In this document: piece by piece, positions 48,312 through 57,880 of the stretch
Layout: every line of letters begins with the position of its first letter
How positions within the stretch are numbered: position 1 is the first letter of the stretch
Assembly (NCBI RefSeq): GCF_001280085.1
Contig: NZ_LGED01000147.1
Span: 1-64,000, forward strand
Direction: 5' to 3'
DNA length: 64,000 nt
Origin: Saccharothrix sp. NRRL B-16348
GTDB lineage: Bacteria > Actinomycetota > Actinomycetes > Mycobacteriales > Pseudonocardiaceae
Notes under the pieces: model-generated
Seen by the model: the letters and a program-made list of their open reading frames with translations, nothing else
The model's database searches: none
What the model was told of the DNA's origin: nothing
Translations under genes and position numbers: made by a program

Positions 48312-49593
48312 CCGGCAACCTCACCGTGAAAGCCGCACCACCCTCGGGCGCGGGACCGGCCTCGATCGTGCCACCCAACCGGGTCACCAGGCCGTGCACC
48401 AGGGCGAGCCCGACACCCGTGCCGACCGGCCGCGACCGCTCGTACTTCGCGTGCAACGCGCCCTTCCGGAACGCCACCCGGTAGTCCTCCTCGGACAGCC
48501 CCGGACCGCCGTCACGCACCTGGAGCACGTCGTGCAGCGCCAACACCACCGGCCGACCGGCGGGCGTGAGGCGCAACGCGTTCTCCAGCAACCCGTCCAG
48601 CACCTGCCGCAGCCGCCGTGCGTCCGTCGTCCGCACGGTCGGCTCCACCGGCGCCTCCAGCCGGAACTCGACCCCCTTGGCCGCGCACCGCGCCCGCCAC
48701 ACCCCGGCGGCGGCCGTGACGACCTCGGTCAGGTCGACCGGGGCGAGGTCGACGCGGAAGTCGTCCGCACCCAGCCTCGCCAGGTCCAACAGGTCCGTGA
48801 CCAGCCGGTCGAGCCGGTGCGCTTCCGCGGAGATGGTGCGGCCGACCGACGGCACCTCGGGCCCGGACACCACGCCGTCGGCCAGCGACTCGGCGAACCC
48901 GGTCACCGCGGTCAACGGCGTGCGCAGCTCGTGCGAGACCGACAGCAGGAACTCCCGCTGCCTGGCCTCGCTGCGCGCCAACGCGTCGGCCAACCCGTTC
49001 ACCGCGCCACCGACCTCGGCGACCTCCGCCGGCCCGTGCTCGGGCGCCCGCAGGTCACGCCGACCGCCGCTCATGGTGCGCGCGACCGCCGCCGTCTGCC
49101 GCAACGGGCGCGCGACCAGCTTGCCGAGCAGCAACCCGGCCACCGCCGCCACCAGCAACCCGACGCCCAGCGCGAACGTGATGTTGCGCAGCAGCTTGCG
49201 CCCCGGCCCGTTGCCGATCCCCGTCTCCTGCACCAGCGCGACACCGTCGCGCACCTCGACCAGCCGCGTGCCGGCGAGCCCGGACCTGACCTTCGCCTCG
49301 CGCACCGCGCGCACGGCCTGCGGATCACCGGCCAGCCCGCCGTCCGGCCCGATCAGCACCACCGCGATGCCCTGCCCGCGCAACACCTCGACCACCCGCA
49401 GCCGCCCCGCCCGACCCACGTCCAGCTGCCCGGCCACCACGTCGGCCTGGTCCGCCAACGCCTCGCGGCTCACCTCGCGTGCCGCGGTGAGCACCAGCCG
49501 TGCCGACACCAACCCGGCCACCACGACCGCGACACCGGCCACGGCCAGGCACAACGCGGTGATCCGGAACGCCAGGCTGGTCCGGGTCCTCAC
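48304..49593 (-). CDS. Sensor histidine kinase
   Basis: 429 residues from a GTG overlapping the response-regulator TGA (GTGA). Two membrane helices (about 8-32 and 130-155) frame an extracytoplasmic sensor of about 100 residues, then HAMP, the HisKA helix with phospho-acceptor His221 (SVSHELRTPL), and HATPase_c with LLENALRLTPAG, VRDGGPGLS and GTGVGLALVHGLV. The signal is unknown. With its response regulator it may act on the divergent surface protein genes. Confidence 0.92.
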   Translation of the reverse strand: MRTRTSLAFRITALCLAVAGVAVVVAGLVSARLVLTAAREVSREALADQADVVAGQLDVGRAGRLRVVEVLRGQGIAVVLIGPDGGLAGDPQAVRAVREAKVRSGLAGTRLVEVRDGVALVQETGIGNGPGRKLLRNITFALGVGLLVAAVAGLLLGKLVARPLRQTAAVARTMSGGRRDLRAPEHGPAEVAEVGGAVNGLADALARSEARQREFLLSVSHELRTPLTAVTGFAESLADGVVSGPEVPSVGRTISAEAHRLDRLVTDLLDLARLGADDFRVDLAPVDLTEVVTAAAGVWRARCAAKGVEFRLEAPVEPTVRTTDARRLRQVLDGLLENALRLTPAGRPVVLALHDVLQVRDGGPGLSEEDYRVAFRKGALHAKYERSRPVGTGVGLALVHGLVTRLGGTIEAGPAPEGGAAFTVRLPDE

Positions 49594-50258
49594 GGCGCCT
49601 CGGCCGAGTAGCCGACACCGCGCACGGTCCTGATCGGACTGCGCCCGCCGAGCTTCGCCCGCAGCTGCGCCACGTGCACGTCCACCGTCCGCGTGCCCGC
49701 CGCCGCCGCGTAACCCCACACCGCGCTCAACAACTGCTCCCGCTCGAACACCCGCCCGGGGTGCCGCATCAGGTGCGCCAGCAGCTCGAACTCCGTCGAC
49801 GTCAACGCCACCTCGGCGTCGCCCGCCCACACCCGCCGCCGGTCGCCGTCCAGCTTCACGTCGCCGACCACGTGCACCGGGTTGACCTGCGGCGTTCCCC
49901 GGCGCAGCACGGTGCGCACCCGGGCCACCAGCTCACGCGGGCTGAACGGCTTGGTCACGTAGTCGTCCGCGCCGAGCTCCAACCCGAGCACCCGGTCCAC
50001 CTCGTCGTCCCGCGCGGTCACGAACAGCACCGGCGTCCAGTCACCCGCCGCGCGCAACGCCCGGCACACCTCGACCCCGTCCATCCTGGGCAGGCCGACG
50101 TCCAGCAGCACCGCCACCGGCCGCAACCGCCGCACCGCCGCCAACGCCGCGTGCCCGTCCGCCTCCACGTGCACCCCGAACCCGTCGCGCCGCAGGTAGA
50201 GGCAGATCAGGTCGGCGATGGCCCGTTCGTCCTCCACGACCAGCACGAGTCCCTGCAC
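49590..50258 (-). CDS. OmpR-family response regulator
   Basis: 222 residues. The receiver domain has phospho-acceptor Asp53 (LLDVGLPRMDG), conserved acidic pair VVEDE, Thr in FVTARD and Lys in VTKPFSPREL; then an OmpR winged helix (LTSTEFELLAHLMRHPGRVF, then TVDVHVAQLRAKLG, IRTVRGVGY). I chose the GTG directly before the receiver; a longer frame adds 28 unlike residues. First gene of the operon. The 225-bp region to the divergent LAxTG gene contains a 12-mer motif that recurs at its paralogue and could be its target. Confidence 0.92.
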   Translation of the reverse strand: MQGLVLVVEDERAIADLICLYLRRDGFGVHVEADGHAALAAVRRLRPVAVLLDVGLPRMDGVEVCRALRAAGDWTPVLFVTARDDEVDRVLGLELGADDYVTKPFSPRELVARVRTVLRRGTPQVNPVHVVGDVKLDGDRRRVWAGDAEVALTSTEFELLAHLMRHPGRVFEREQLLSAVWGYAAAAGTRTVDVHVAQLRAKLGGRSPIRTVRGVGYSAEAP

Positions 50259-50374
50259 GCCGCGAATCGTGGCACGGCGCCGGTGGCGATCAGGGTCGCG
50301 AGAGTGTTCGGGTTCGGTAAAGGCCGCCGGCATCCCCGCCACGGGGGAGATCCAGGCATTCCACGTGAGCTTGG

Positions 50375-50426
50375 CATAACGAATCGGTCTCGAGGTGCAT
50401 CACGCGAACGGGTTAACGCGATAGAG
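50375..50426 (+). promoter_or_regulatory. Two-part upstream element, copy 1
   Basis: CATAACGAATCG (50375-50386), 32 bases, then CGATAGAG (50419-50426), ending 56 bp before the ATG of the first LAxTG gene. The same two blocks with the same 32-base spacing precede the paralogue. Confidence 0.6.
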
Positions 50427-50482
50427 CAGCGACGGAGCAGCCTGATCCGCCGAACGCCACCTCGAGCCATGTGGAGACCCCC

Positions 50483-51268
50483 ATGCGCACGACAAGTCGC
50501 ACCCTGTTCGGAGCAGTCCCGTTGCTTGCCGTGATCGCGGCCGGTCTACTCGCCACCGGCGCGTCCGCTCAGCCGAACCAGGACCCACCCCGGTCCGGTG
50601 ACGACCGCGCGACCGCCGTCACCGGGAACATCGACATCGACCAGCAGGGCAACGCCTGCGCCGCCGTGGGCCTGCCGGGCGCCGAGGCGACCCTGTCCGG
50701 TGGGTTCACCAGCGACGGCACCTACATCGACATCACGGCCGCCCCGTCCGGCTTCGTGATCACCGGCGTCGTCGTCAAGGGCGGCAACGCCTACAACGTC
50801 TACCCGGCGCTCGGTCCGCTCCCGTGGCCCGACCTGCACTCACCGCTGAACGAGAGCGACACCCCGGCGACCATCAGCCACTGGTTCGTCTGCTTGACCC
50901 CGGTCACCACCACCACCACGACAACGACCACCACCACATCGACCACCACCGCCGCCACAACGACCACCACCGCCGGCACGACCACCACCACTCCAAGCAC
51001 GACCACCACCACCACCCCGGCCGCGACCACCACGACCACCGCGATCCCCACGACGACCACCACCACGACCCCGGCCGGCGTGGTCGTGGCCAGGACCACG
51101 ACCACCACGACCAAGGCAGCCGCCGCCGCGGTCGTCCCCGGCTCGAACAACGGTCTGGCCAGCACCGGCTTCGACGGCTGGTGGCTGATCGTCGCCGGCC
51201 TGTCACTCCTCGCCATCGGCGCTGCGTTCCTCGCCTCGCCCCAACTCCGCAAGCTCCTCCGTCGGTGA
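50483..51268 (+). CDS. Sortase-anchored (LAxTG) secreted protein, paralogue 1
   Basis: 261 residues; ATG preceded by GGAG. A signal peptide (LFGAVPLLAVIAAGLLATGASA) is followed by a domain of about 100 residues (GNIDIDQQGNAC...VVVKGGNAYNVYP...ISHWFVC), then a very long Thr-rich stalk (about 85 residues, mostly Thr with Ala/Pro), and a sorting signal LASTG + hydrophobic helix + KLLRR. LAxTG is the class E sortase motif, so the protein should be linked to peptidoglycan with the head held away on the stalk. The head domain is of unknown function. The next gene is a paralogue. Confidence 0.88.
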   Translation: MRTTSRTLFGAVPLLAVIAAGLLATGASAQPNQDPPRSGDDRATAVTGNIDIDQQGNACAAVGLPGAEATLSGGFTSDGTYIDITAAPSGFVITGVVVKGGNAYNVYPALGPLPWPDLHSPLNESDTPATISHWFVCLTPVTTTTTTTTTTTSTTTAATTTTTAGTTTTTPSTTTTTTPAATTTTTAIPTTTTTTTPAGVVVARTTTTTTKAAAAAVVPGSNNGLASTGFDGWWLIVAGLSLLAIGAAFLASPQLRKLLRR

Positions 51269-51301
51269 AACAGCCGCTACCGACCGTCAACATCACCGAC
51301 T

Positions 51302-51353
51302 CATAACGAATCGACGCCAACCCGCTTCATCTGAATGGGCTACCTCGATAGAG
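51302..51353 (+). promoter_or_regulatory. Two-part upstream element, copy 2
   Basis: CATAACGAATCG (51302-51313), 32 bases, then CGATAGAG (51346-51353), ending 58 bp before the ATG. Identical blocks and spacing to copy 1, while the sequence between differs. Confidence 0.6.
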
Positions 51354-51411
51354 GGGTGGCCGGTGTAGTTCGATCCCCCGGTCAGCCCTCGAACCCCCGC
51401 GGAGCAGCACC

Positions 51412-52113
51412 ATGCGCAGAACCACCCGCCGCCTTTTCGGAGCAGCCGCACTGCTCGCCCTGAGCACCACCGGTCTGCTGGGCGGCACCGCCTCGGCCAC
51501 GCCCGACGTGCCCCTTGACGCGGGCGACGACCGTGCCGTCGTGGCCGGGGGCAACGTCGACATCGGCCAGCCGGGCAACGCCTGCGAGGTCGCCGGTCTG
51601 CCCGGCGAGGAGATGGTCATGCCGGCGGGCTCCTTCACCGTCGACGGCGTCCACATCACCATCACCGCGAACCCCGAGGGCTACCTCCTCACCGGTGTCG
51701 TGGTGAAGGGCAGCAGCGCCTACAACGTCTACGCCGCCGACAAGCTCGGCGACCTGGCCTGGGAAGACCTGCACCCGCCGATCAACTCCAGCGGCGGCCC
51801 CGCGGGCATCAGCCACTGGTTCGTCTGCGCCGAGAAGGACGCCTCGGTCACCACGACCCCGTCCACCCCGGCGACCACCACCGACGTCACCCCCACGACC
51901 ACCACCGAGGCGGTCGCCCCGACCACCACGGACTCGGTCGCGGCCACGCCGACCACCACCTCCGCGCCCGCCATGGCGGACGGCGCCAACGACGGCAACC
52001 TGGCCAACACGGGCTACGACGGCGGCTGGCTGCTGTTCGTGGGCCTGGCCCTGGTCGCCGCCGGCGCCGCCTTCGTCGCCTCACCAAAGCTCCGCAGCCT
52101 CCTGCGCCGCTAA
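51412..52113 (+). CDS. Sortase-anchored (LAxTG) secreted protein, paralogue 2
   Basis: 233 residues, same plan as the preceding gene: signal peptide, head with GNVDIGQPGNACEVAGLPGE, VVVKGSSAYNVYA and ISHWFVC, a shorter Thr/Ala/Pro stalk, then LANTG, a hydrophobic helix and LRSLLRR. The heads are clearly homologous, the stalks are not aligned, so this is a tandem duplication with stalk-length change. Expected to be cell-wall linked by a class E sortase not encoded here. Its upstream element matches that of paralogue 1. Confidence 0.88.
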   Translation: MRRTTRRLFGAAALLALSTTGLLGGTASATPDVPLDAGDDRAVVAGGNVDIGQPGNACEVAGLPGEEMVMPAGSFTVDGVHITITANPEGYLLTGVVVKGSSAYNVYAADKLGDLAWEDLHPPINSSGGPAGISHWFVCAEKDASVTTTPSTPATTTDVTPTTTTEAVAPTTTDSVAATPTTTSAPAMADGANDGNLANTGYDGGWLLFVGLALVAAGAAFVASPKLRSLLRR

Positions 52114-52134
52114 CCCCACCCTCGCCTTAAACCC

Positions 52135-52169
52135 AGAGGGCCGCCCCGCACACCTGGGAGCGGCCCTCT
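52135..52169 (+). terminator. Intrinsic-type terminator
   Basis: Perfect 10-bp stem AGAGGGCCGC / GCGGCCCTCT with a 15-base loop, 22 bp after the stop of the second LAxTG gene. Confidence 0.7.
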
Positions 52170-52501
52170 GCCACATCCGCCCCTCGCACCCTCGCATCAA
52201 CCCCTTCGCGAGTTTCACAGCGACGCAAACCCGCACCCCGCGAGGTCGCGTCGATCGTTCGCGTCCTCATTCCCGGCGATCACGCTTTTCGATCGTCGGG
52301 AATCAGGGCGCGAACGGTCGACTTCCAGGCGACCTCGCCGCCGTCTGCGGCGCAGCGGCCATTCAACACTGTGACCTGCGCTACCTCACTTGATCCAGGG
52401 GATGGCCCAGCGCAGACCCCCGGAACGCCGCCGTCTACGATCCGATGAGCCGGCGGCGCCACCCACCGGCGAAGCCAGAACCAGACAGTGCAGGAGGCAC
52501 C
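52170..52501. other. Intergenic region upstream of ctaD
   Basis: About 330 bp without a convincing gene. TACGAT at 52436-52441 could be a -10; GGAGG at 52493-52497 is the ctaD ribosome site. Nothing else is recognised. Confidence 0.4.
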
Positions 52502-54289
52502 GTGACGGCCGTAGCCCCGCAGCCGATCGCGACGCGGCCCTTCGGGACTCGCGACGCGGTCAAGGGTTCGTTCCTGCTGCGGATGTTCCGCACCACGGAC
52601 CACAAGCAGATCGGGATCATGTACCTGGTCACGTCGTTCGCCTTCTTCATGGTGGGCGGCGCGATGGCCATGCTGATGCGGACCGAGCTGGCGCGCCCGG
52701 GCATGCAGTTCCTGTCCCAGGAGCAGTTCAACCAGCTGTTCACCATGCACGGCACGGTGATGTTGCTGCTCTACGCGACGCCCATCGTGTTCGGTTTCGC
52801 CAACTTCATCCTGCCGCTGCAGATCGGTTCGCCGGACGTCGCGTTCCCGCGGCTCAACGCCTTCTCGTACTGGCTGTACCTGTTCGGCGGCCTGATCGTG
52901 ATGGCGGGCTTCCTCACGCCGGGTGGCGCGGCCGACTTCGGCTGGTTCGCCTACACCCCGCTGTCGAACGCCATCCACTCGCCCGGCGTCGGTGCCGACC
53001 TGTGGATCTCCGGCCTGATCGTCGGTGGTCTGGGCACCATCCTCGGCGCGGTCAACATGATCACCACCGTGGTCTGCCTGCGGGCGCCCGGCATGACCAT
53101 GTTCCGGATGCCGATCTTCACCTGGAACATCCTGGTGACGTCGGTGCTGGTGCTGCTGGCGTTCCCGATCCTGACCGCCGCGCTGTTCGGCCTGCTGGCG
53201 GACCGCCACCTGGGCGCCCACGTGTTCGACCCCGCCAACGGCGGCGTGATCCTGTGGCAGCACCTGTTCTGGTTCTTCGGCCACCCCGAGGTCTACATCG
53301 TCGCGCTGCCGTTCTTCGGCATCGTCAGCGAGATCTTCCCGGTGTTCAGCCGCAAACCGATCTTCGGCTACAACGGCCTGGTCTACGCGACGCTGGGCAT
53401 CGCGGCGCTGTCCGTGGCCGTGTGGGCGCACCACATGTACGCCACCGGCGCGGTGCTGCTGCCGTTCTTCGCGTTCATGACGTTCCTGATCGCGGTGCCG
53501 ACCGGCATCAAGTTCTTCAACTGGATCGGCACGATGTGGAAGGGACAGTTGACGTTCGAGACCCCGATGCTGTTCAGCATCGGCTTCATCGTCACGTTCC
53601 TCTTCGGCGGCCTGTCCGGCATCCTGCTGGCCGCGCCGGCGATCGACTTCCACGTCTCCGACACGTACTTCGTCGTCGCGCACTTCCACTACGTGCTGTA
53701 CGGCACGATCGTGTTCGCCACGTTCGCGGGCATCTACTTCTGGTTCCCGAAGATCACCGGCCGGATGATGGACGAGCCGCTGGGCAAGCTCCACTTCTGG
53801 ACCACGTTCCTCGGCTTCCACGCCACGTTCTTGGTGCAGCACTGGCTGGGCAACGAGGGCATGCCGCGCCGGTACGCGGACTACCTGCCCAGCGACGGCT
53901 TCACCACGCTGAACATGATCTCGACGATCGGCGCGTACATCCTGGGCGCGTCCACGCTGCCGTTCATCTGGAACATCTTCAAGTCCTACCGGTACGGCGA
54001 GACCGTGAAGGTGGACGACCCGTGGGGCTTCGGCAACTCGCTGGAGTGGGCGACGTCGTGCCCGCCGCCGCGGCACAACTTCACCGAGCTGCCGCGCATC
54101 CGCTCGGCGCGCCCGGCGTTCGAGCTGCACTACCCGCACATGATCGAGCGGCTGCACAGCGAGGCGCACGTGACGTTCACCGGCAAGGCCATCGCCCACG
54201 AGGACGCGAAGCCCGCGCCTTCCGAACTGGCCGCGTCGGCTGTGCAATCGGGCACAGCCTCGGAGCACACCGAGAGCGACCACAAGTAA
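52502..54289 (+). CDS. ctaD: Cytochrome c oxidase subunit I (aa3-type)
   Basis: 595 residues, twelve membrane helices, the catalytic subunit of the terminal oxidase. Ligands: heme a His83 (TMHGTVM) and His396; CuB His261 (FFGHPEVYI, with cross-linked Tyr265 and channel Glu263), His310/His311 (WAHHMY); heme a3 His394 (AHFHYVLYG). The start is GTG four bases after GGAGG; a longer frame adds 19 unlike residues. The C-terminal tail of about 60 residues is charged. Partner subunits (ctaC, ctaE, qcr) are not adjacent, which is usual for actinobacteria, where ctaD commonly lies next to serB as here. Confidence 0.97.
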   Translation: MTAVAPQPIATRPFGTRDAVKGSFLLRMFRTTDHKQIGIMYLVTSFAFFMVGGAMAMLMRTELARPGMQFLSQEQFNQLFTMHGTVMLLLYATPIVFGFANFILPLQIGSPDVAFPRLNAFSYWLYLFGGLIVMAGFLTPGGAADFGWFAYTPLSNAIHSPGVGADLWISGLIVGGLGTILGAVNMITTVVCLRAPGMTMFRMPIFTWNILVTSVLVLLAFPILTAALFGLLADRHLGAHVFDPANGGVILWQHLFWFFGHPEVYIVALPFFGIVSEIFPVFSRKPIFGYNGLVYATLGIAALSVAVWAHHMYATGAVLLPFFAFMTFLIAVPTGIKFFNWIGTMWKGQLTFETPMLFSIGFIVTFLFGGLSGILLAAPAIDFHVSDTYFVVAHFHYVLYGTIVFATFAGIYFWFPKITGRMMDEPLGKLHFWTTFLGFHATFLVQHWLGNEGMPRRYADYLPSDGFTTLNMISTIGAYILGASTLPFIWNIFKSYRYGETVKVDDPWGFGNSLEWATSCPPPRHNFTELPRIRSARPAFELHYPHMIERLHSEAHVTFTGKAIAHEDAKPAPSELAASAVQSGTASEHTESDHK

Positions 54290-54315
54290 CGCTTGTAACC
54301 TGAGTTCAGGTTCAA

Positions 54316-54356
54316 CGGCGAGCCCCGACGACCGTCCTGGTCTTCGGGGCTCGCCG
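54316..54356 (+). terminator. Intrinsic-type terminator after ctaD
   Basis: 13-bp perfect stem CGGCGAGCCCCGA / TCGGGGCTCGCCG with a 15-base loop, 27 bp after the ctaD stop and just before serB. Confidence 0.75.
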
Positions 54357-54369
54357 CTGTCTGGCATAG

Positions 54370-56309
<1,940 letters not shown>

Positions 56310-56334
56310 CCGTTTTGCGGTAACCATCCCCGGC

Positions 56335-57744
56335 GTGGGCCTGTTGGACGTGCTCGATGCGAAGCTCGGTGACGGGCTGGAGAGCTTGCTGTGCGCACAC
56401 CACTCCAGACGGTTGCGCAAACTCGGGTGGGGCTCGGCCTTCGGTTCGGCGACGGGCTGGTGGACGCCGCGGCGGCCGGTGCGGGACGGCAACTTGGTCG
56501 AGGTGCTGGTCGACGGGCACGAGGTGCTGCCCGCCATCGCGTCGGCGATCGCGTCGGCGCGCGAGTCCGTCCACGTGGCCGGGTGGTGTGCCAGCCCGGA
56601 GTTCCGGCTGACCCGTGAACCGGGTTCGCCGACGTTGCGCGAGGTGCTGGCGTCGGCCGCGTCCCGGGTGCCGGTGCGCGTGCTGCTGTGGGCGGGACCG
56701 CCGGTGCCGATGTTCGAGCCGACCCGCAAGCGCGTGCTGGCGGCGCAGCGCGAGTTCACCCGCGACAGCGCGGTGCGGTGCGAGATCGACGCGCGGGAGC
56801 GGACGCTGCACTGCCACCACGAGAAGATCGTCGTGGTGGACGGCGAGGTGGCGTTCGTCGGCGGCATGGACCTGACCGCGGTCGAAGGCGACCGCCACGA
56901 CACCGCCGAGCACCCTCCTCGTGAACCGCTGGGCTGGCACGACATCGGGACCCGCCTGCGCGGGCCGATCGTCGCGGACGTGGCCGACCACTTCCGGCAG
57001 CGCTGGCAGGAGATCTCCGGCGAACGGCTGCCCCCGGCCACCCCGCCACCTCCCGCCGGCTCGTCCTCGGCGCAGCTCGTGCGGACGATCCCGGAGCGGA
57101 CCTACGACTTCGCGCGGACCGGCGAGTTCAGCCTGCTCGACTCGTACCTCCGCGCGCTGCGCTCAGCGGAGAACCTGATCTACCTCGAGAACCAGTTCCT
57201 GTGGTCACCGGAGATCACCGAAGTCCTGCTCTCGAAGCTGCGCAACCCGCCTCATCCGGACTTCCGCGTGGTCCTGGTCCTGCCGCGCAAGCCGAGCAAC
57301 GGCGCGGACACCACCCGTGGCCAGCTGGGCCGCCTGCTGGACGCCGACGACGGCCACCACCGACTGGTCGCCGCCACGCTGTCCTCGCACGACGGCGTGA
57401 CGTCCTCGTCGGTCTACGTGCACGCCAAACTGGCCATCGTGGACGACCGCTGGCTGAGCATCGGCTCGGCCAACCTGAACGAGCACTCGCTGTTCAACGA
57501 CACCGAGGTCAACGTCGTCACCGACGACCCGACCGTCGCCCGCGACACCCGCCTGCGCCTCTGGTCGGAACACCTGCAACGCCCGCTGTCCGACGTCGCG
57601 GCTCCCGCCCACGACGTCGTGGACCACCTCTGGCGCCCCACCCTGACCGCCTCGGGCAAGCACCGCCTCACCGCCCTCCCGGGCGTCTCCCGCCGCGCCG
57701 GCCGCCTCCAAGGCCCCCTCCGCGGCCTCCTCGTCGACGGCTGA
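56335..57744 (+). CDS. Phospholipase D-like protein (two HKD motifs)
   Basis: 469 residues. Two PLD active-site motifs: His162-Lys164-Asp169 (HHEKIVVVD followed by FVGGMDL) and His363-Lys365-Asp370 (HAKLAIVDD followed by SIGSANLN). There is no signal peptide or membrane segment, so it probably acts in the cytoplasm or at the inner face, as a phospholipase, cardiolipin synthase-like transferase or phosphodiesterase. The start is uncertain; the GTG of VGLLDVLDAKLGDGLES gives a natural N-terminus but has no strong ribosome site. It ends just before a copy of the intergenic repeat. Confidence 0.87.
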   Translation: MGLLDVLDAKLGDGLESLLCAHHSRRLRKLGWGSAFGSATGWWTPRRPVRDGNLVEVLVDGHEVLPAIASAIASARESVHVAGWCASPEFRLTREPGSPTLREVLASAASRVPVRVLLWAGPPVPMFEPTRKRVLAAQREFTRDSAVRCEIDARERTLHCHHEKIVVVDGEVAFVGGMDLTAVEGDRHDTAEHPPREPLGWHDIGTRLRGPIVADVADHFRQRWQEISGERLPPATPPPPAGSSSAQLVRTIPERTYDFARTGEFSLLDSYLRALRSAENLIYLENQFLWSPEITEVLLSKLRNPPHPDFRVVLVLPRKPSNGADTTRGQLGRLLDADDGHHRLVAATLSSHDGVTSSSVYVHAKLAIVDDRWLSIGSANLNEHSLFNDTEVNVVTDDPTVARDTRLRLWSEHLQRPLSDVAAPAHDVVDHLWRPTLTASGKHRLTALPGVSRRAGRLQGPLRGLLVDG

Positions 57745-57748
57745 CCCC

Positions 57749-57864
57749 CGCGCGTGTCGTCCCTTCAGACCGCGCGTGTCCTACGTTCACGTCACGCGTG
57801 TCCTACGTTCAGAACGCGCGTGTCCTACGTTCAGAACGTGTGAATTCAACACTCAGAACACGCG
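57749..57864. repeat. Intergenic repeat, copy 3 (direct tandem form)
   Basis: Four head-to-tail units of CGCG(CG)TGTCCTACGTTCAGAA type start at about 57750, 57771, 57795 and 57815; the first is degenerate (GTCGTCCCTTCAGAC). They are followed by GAATTCAACACTCAGAACAC, the counterpart of the inner-arm sequence in the other copies. It lies between the convergent PLD-like and helicase genes. Confidence 0.85.
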
Positions 57865-57880
57865 ACGTGCGGAAACGCGG

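Noticed and set aside
57749..57864. CRISPR array
   Set aside because: Units are adjacent with no unique spacers of constant length, and no cas genes are present.
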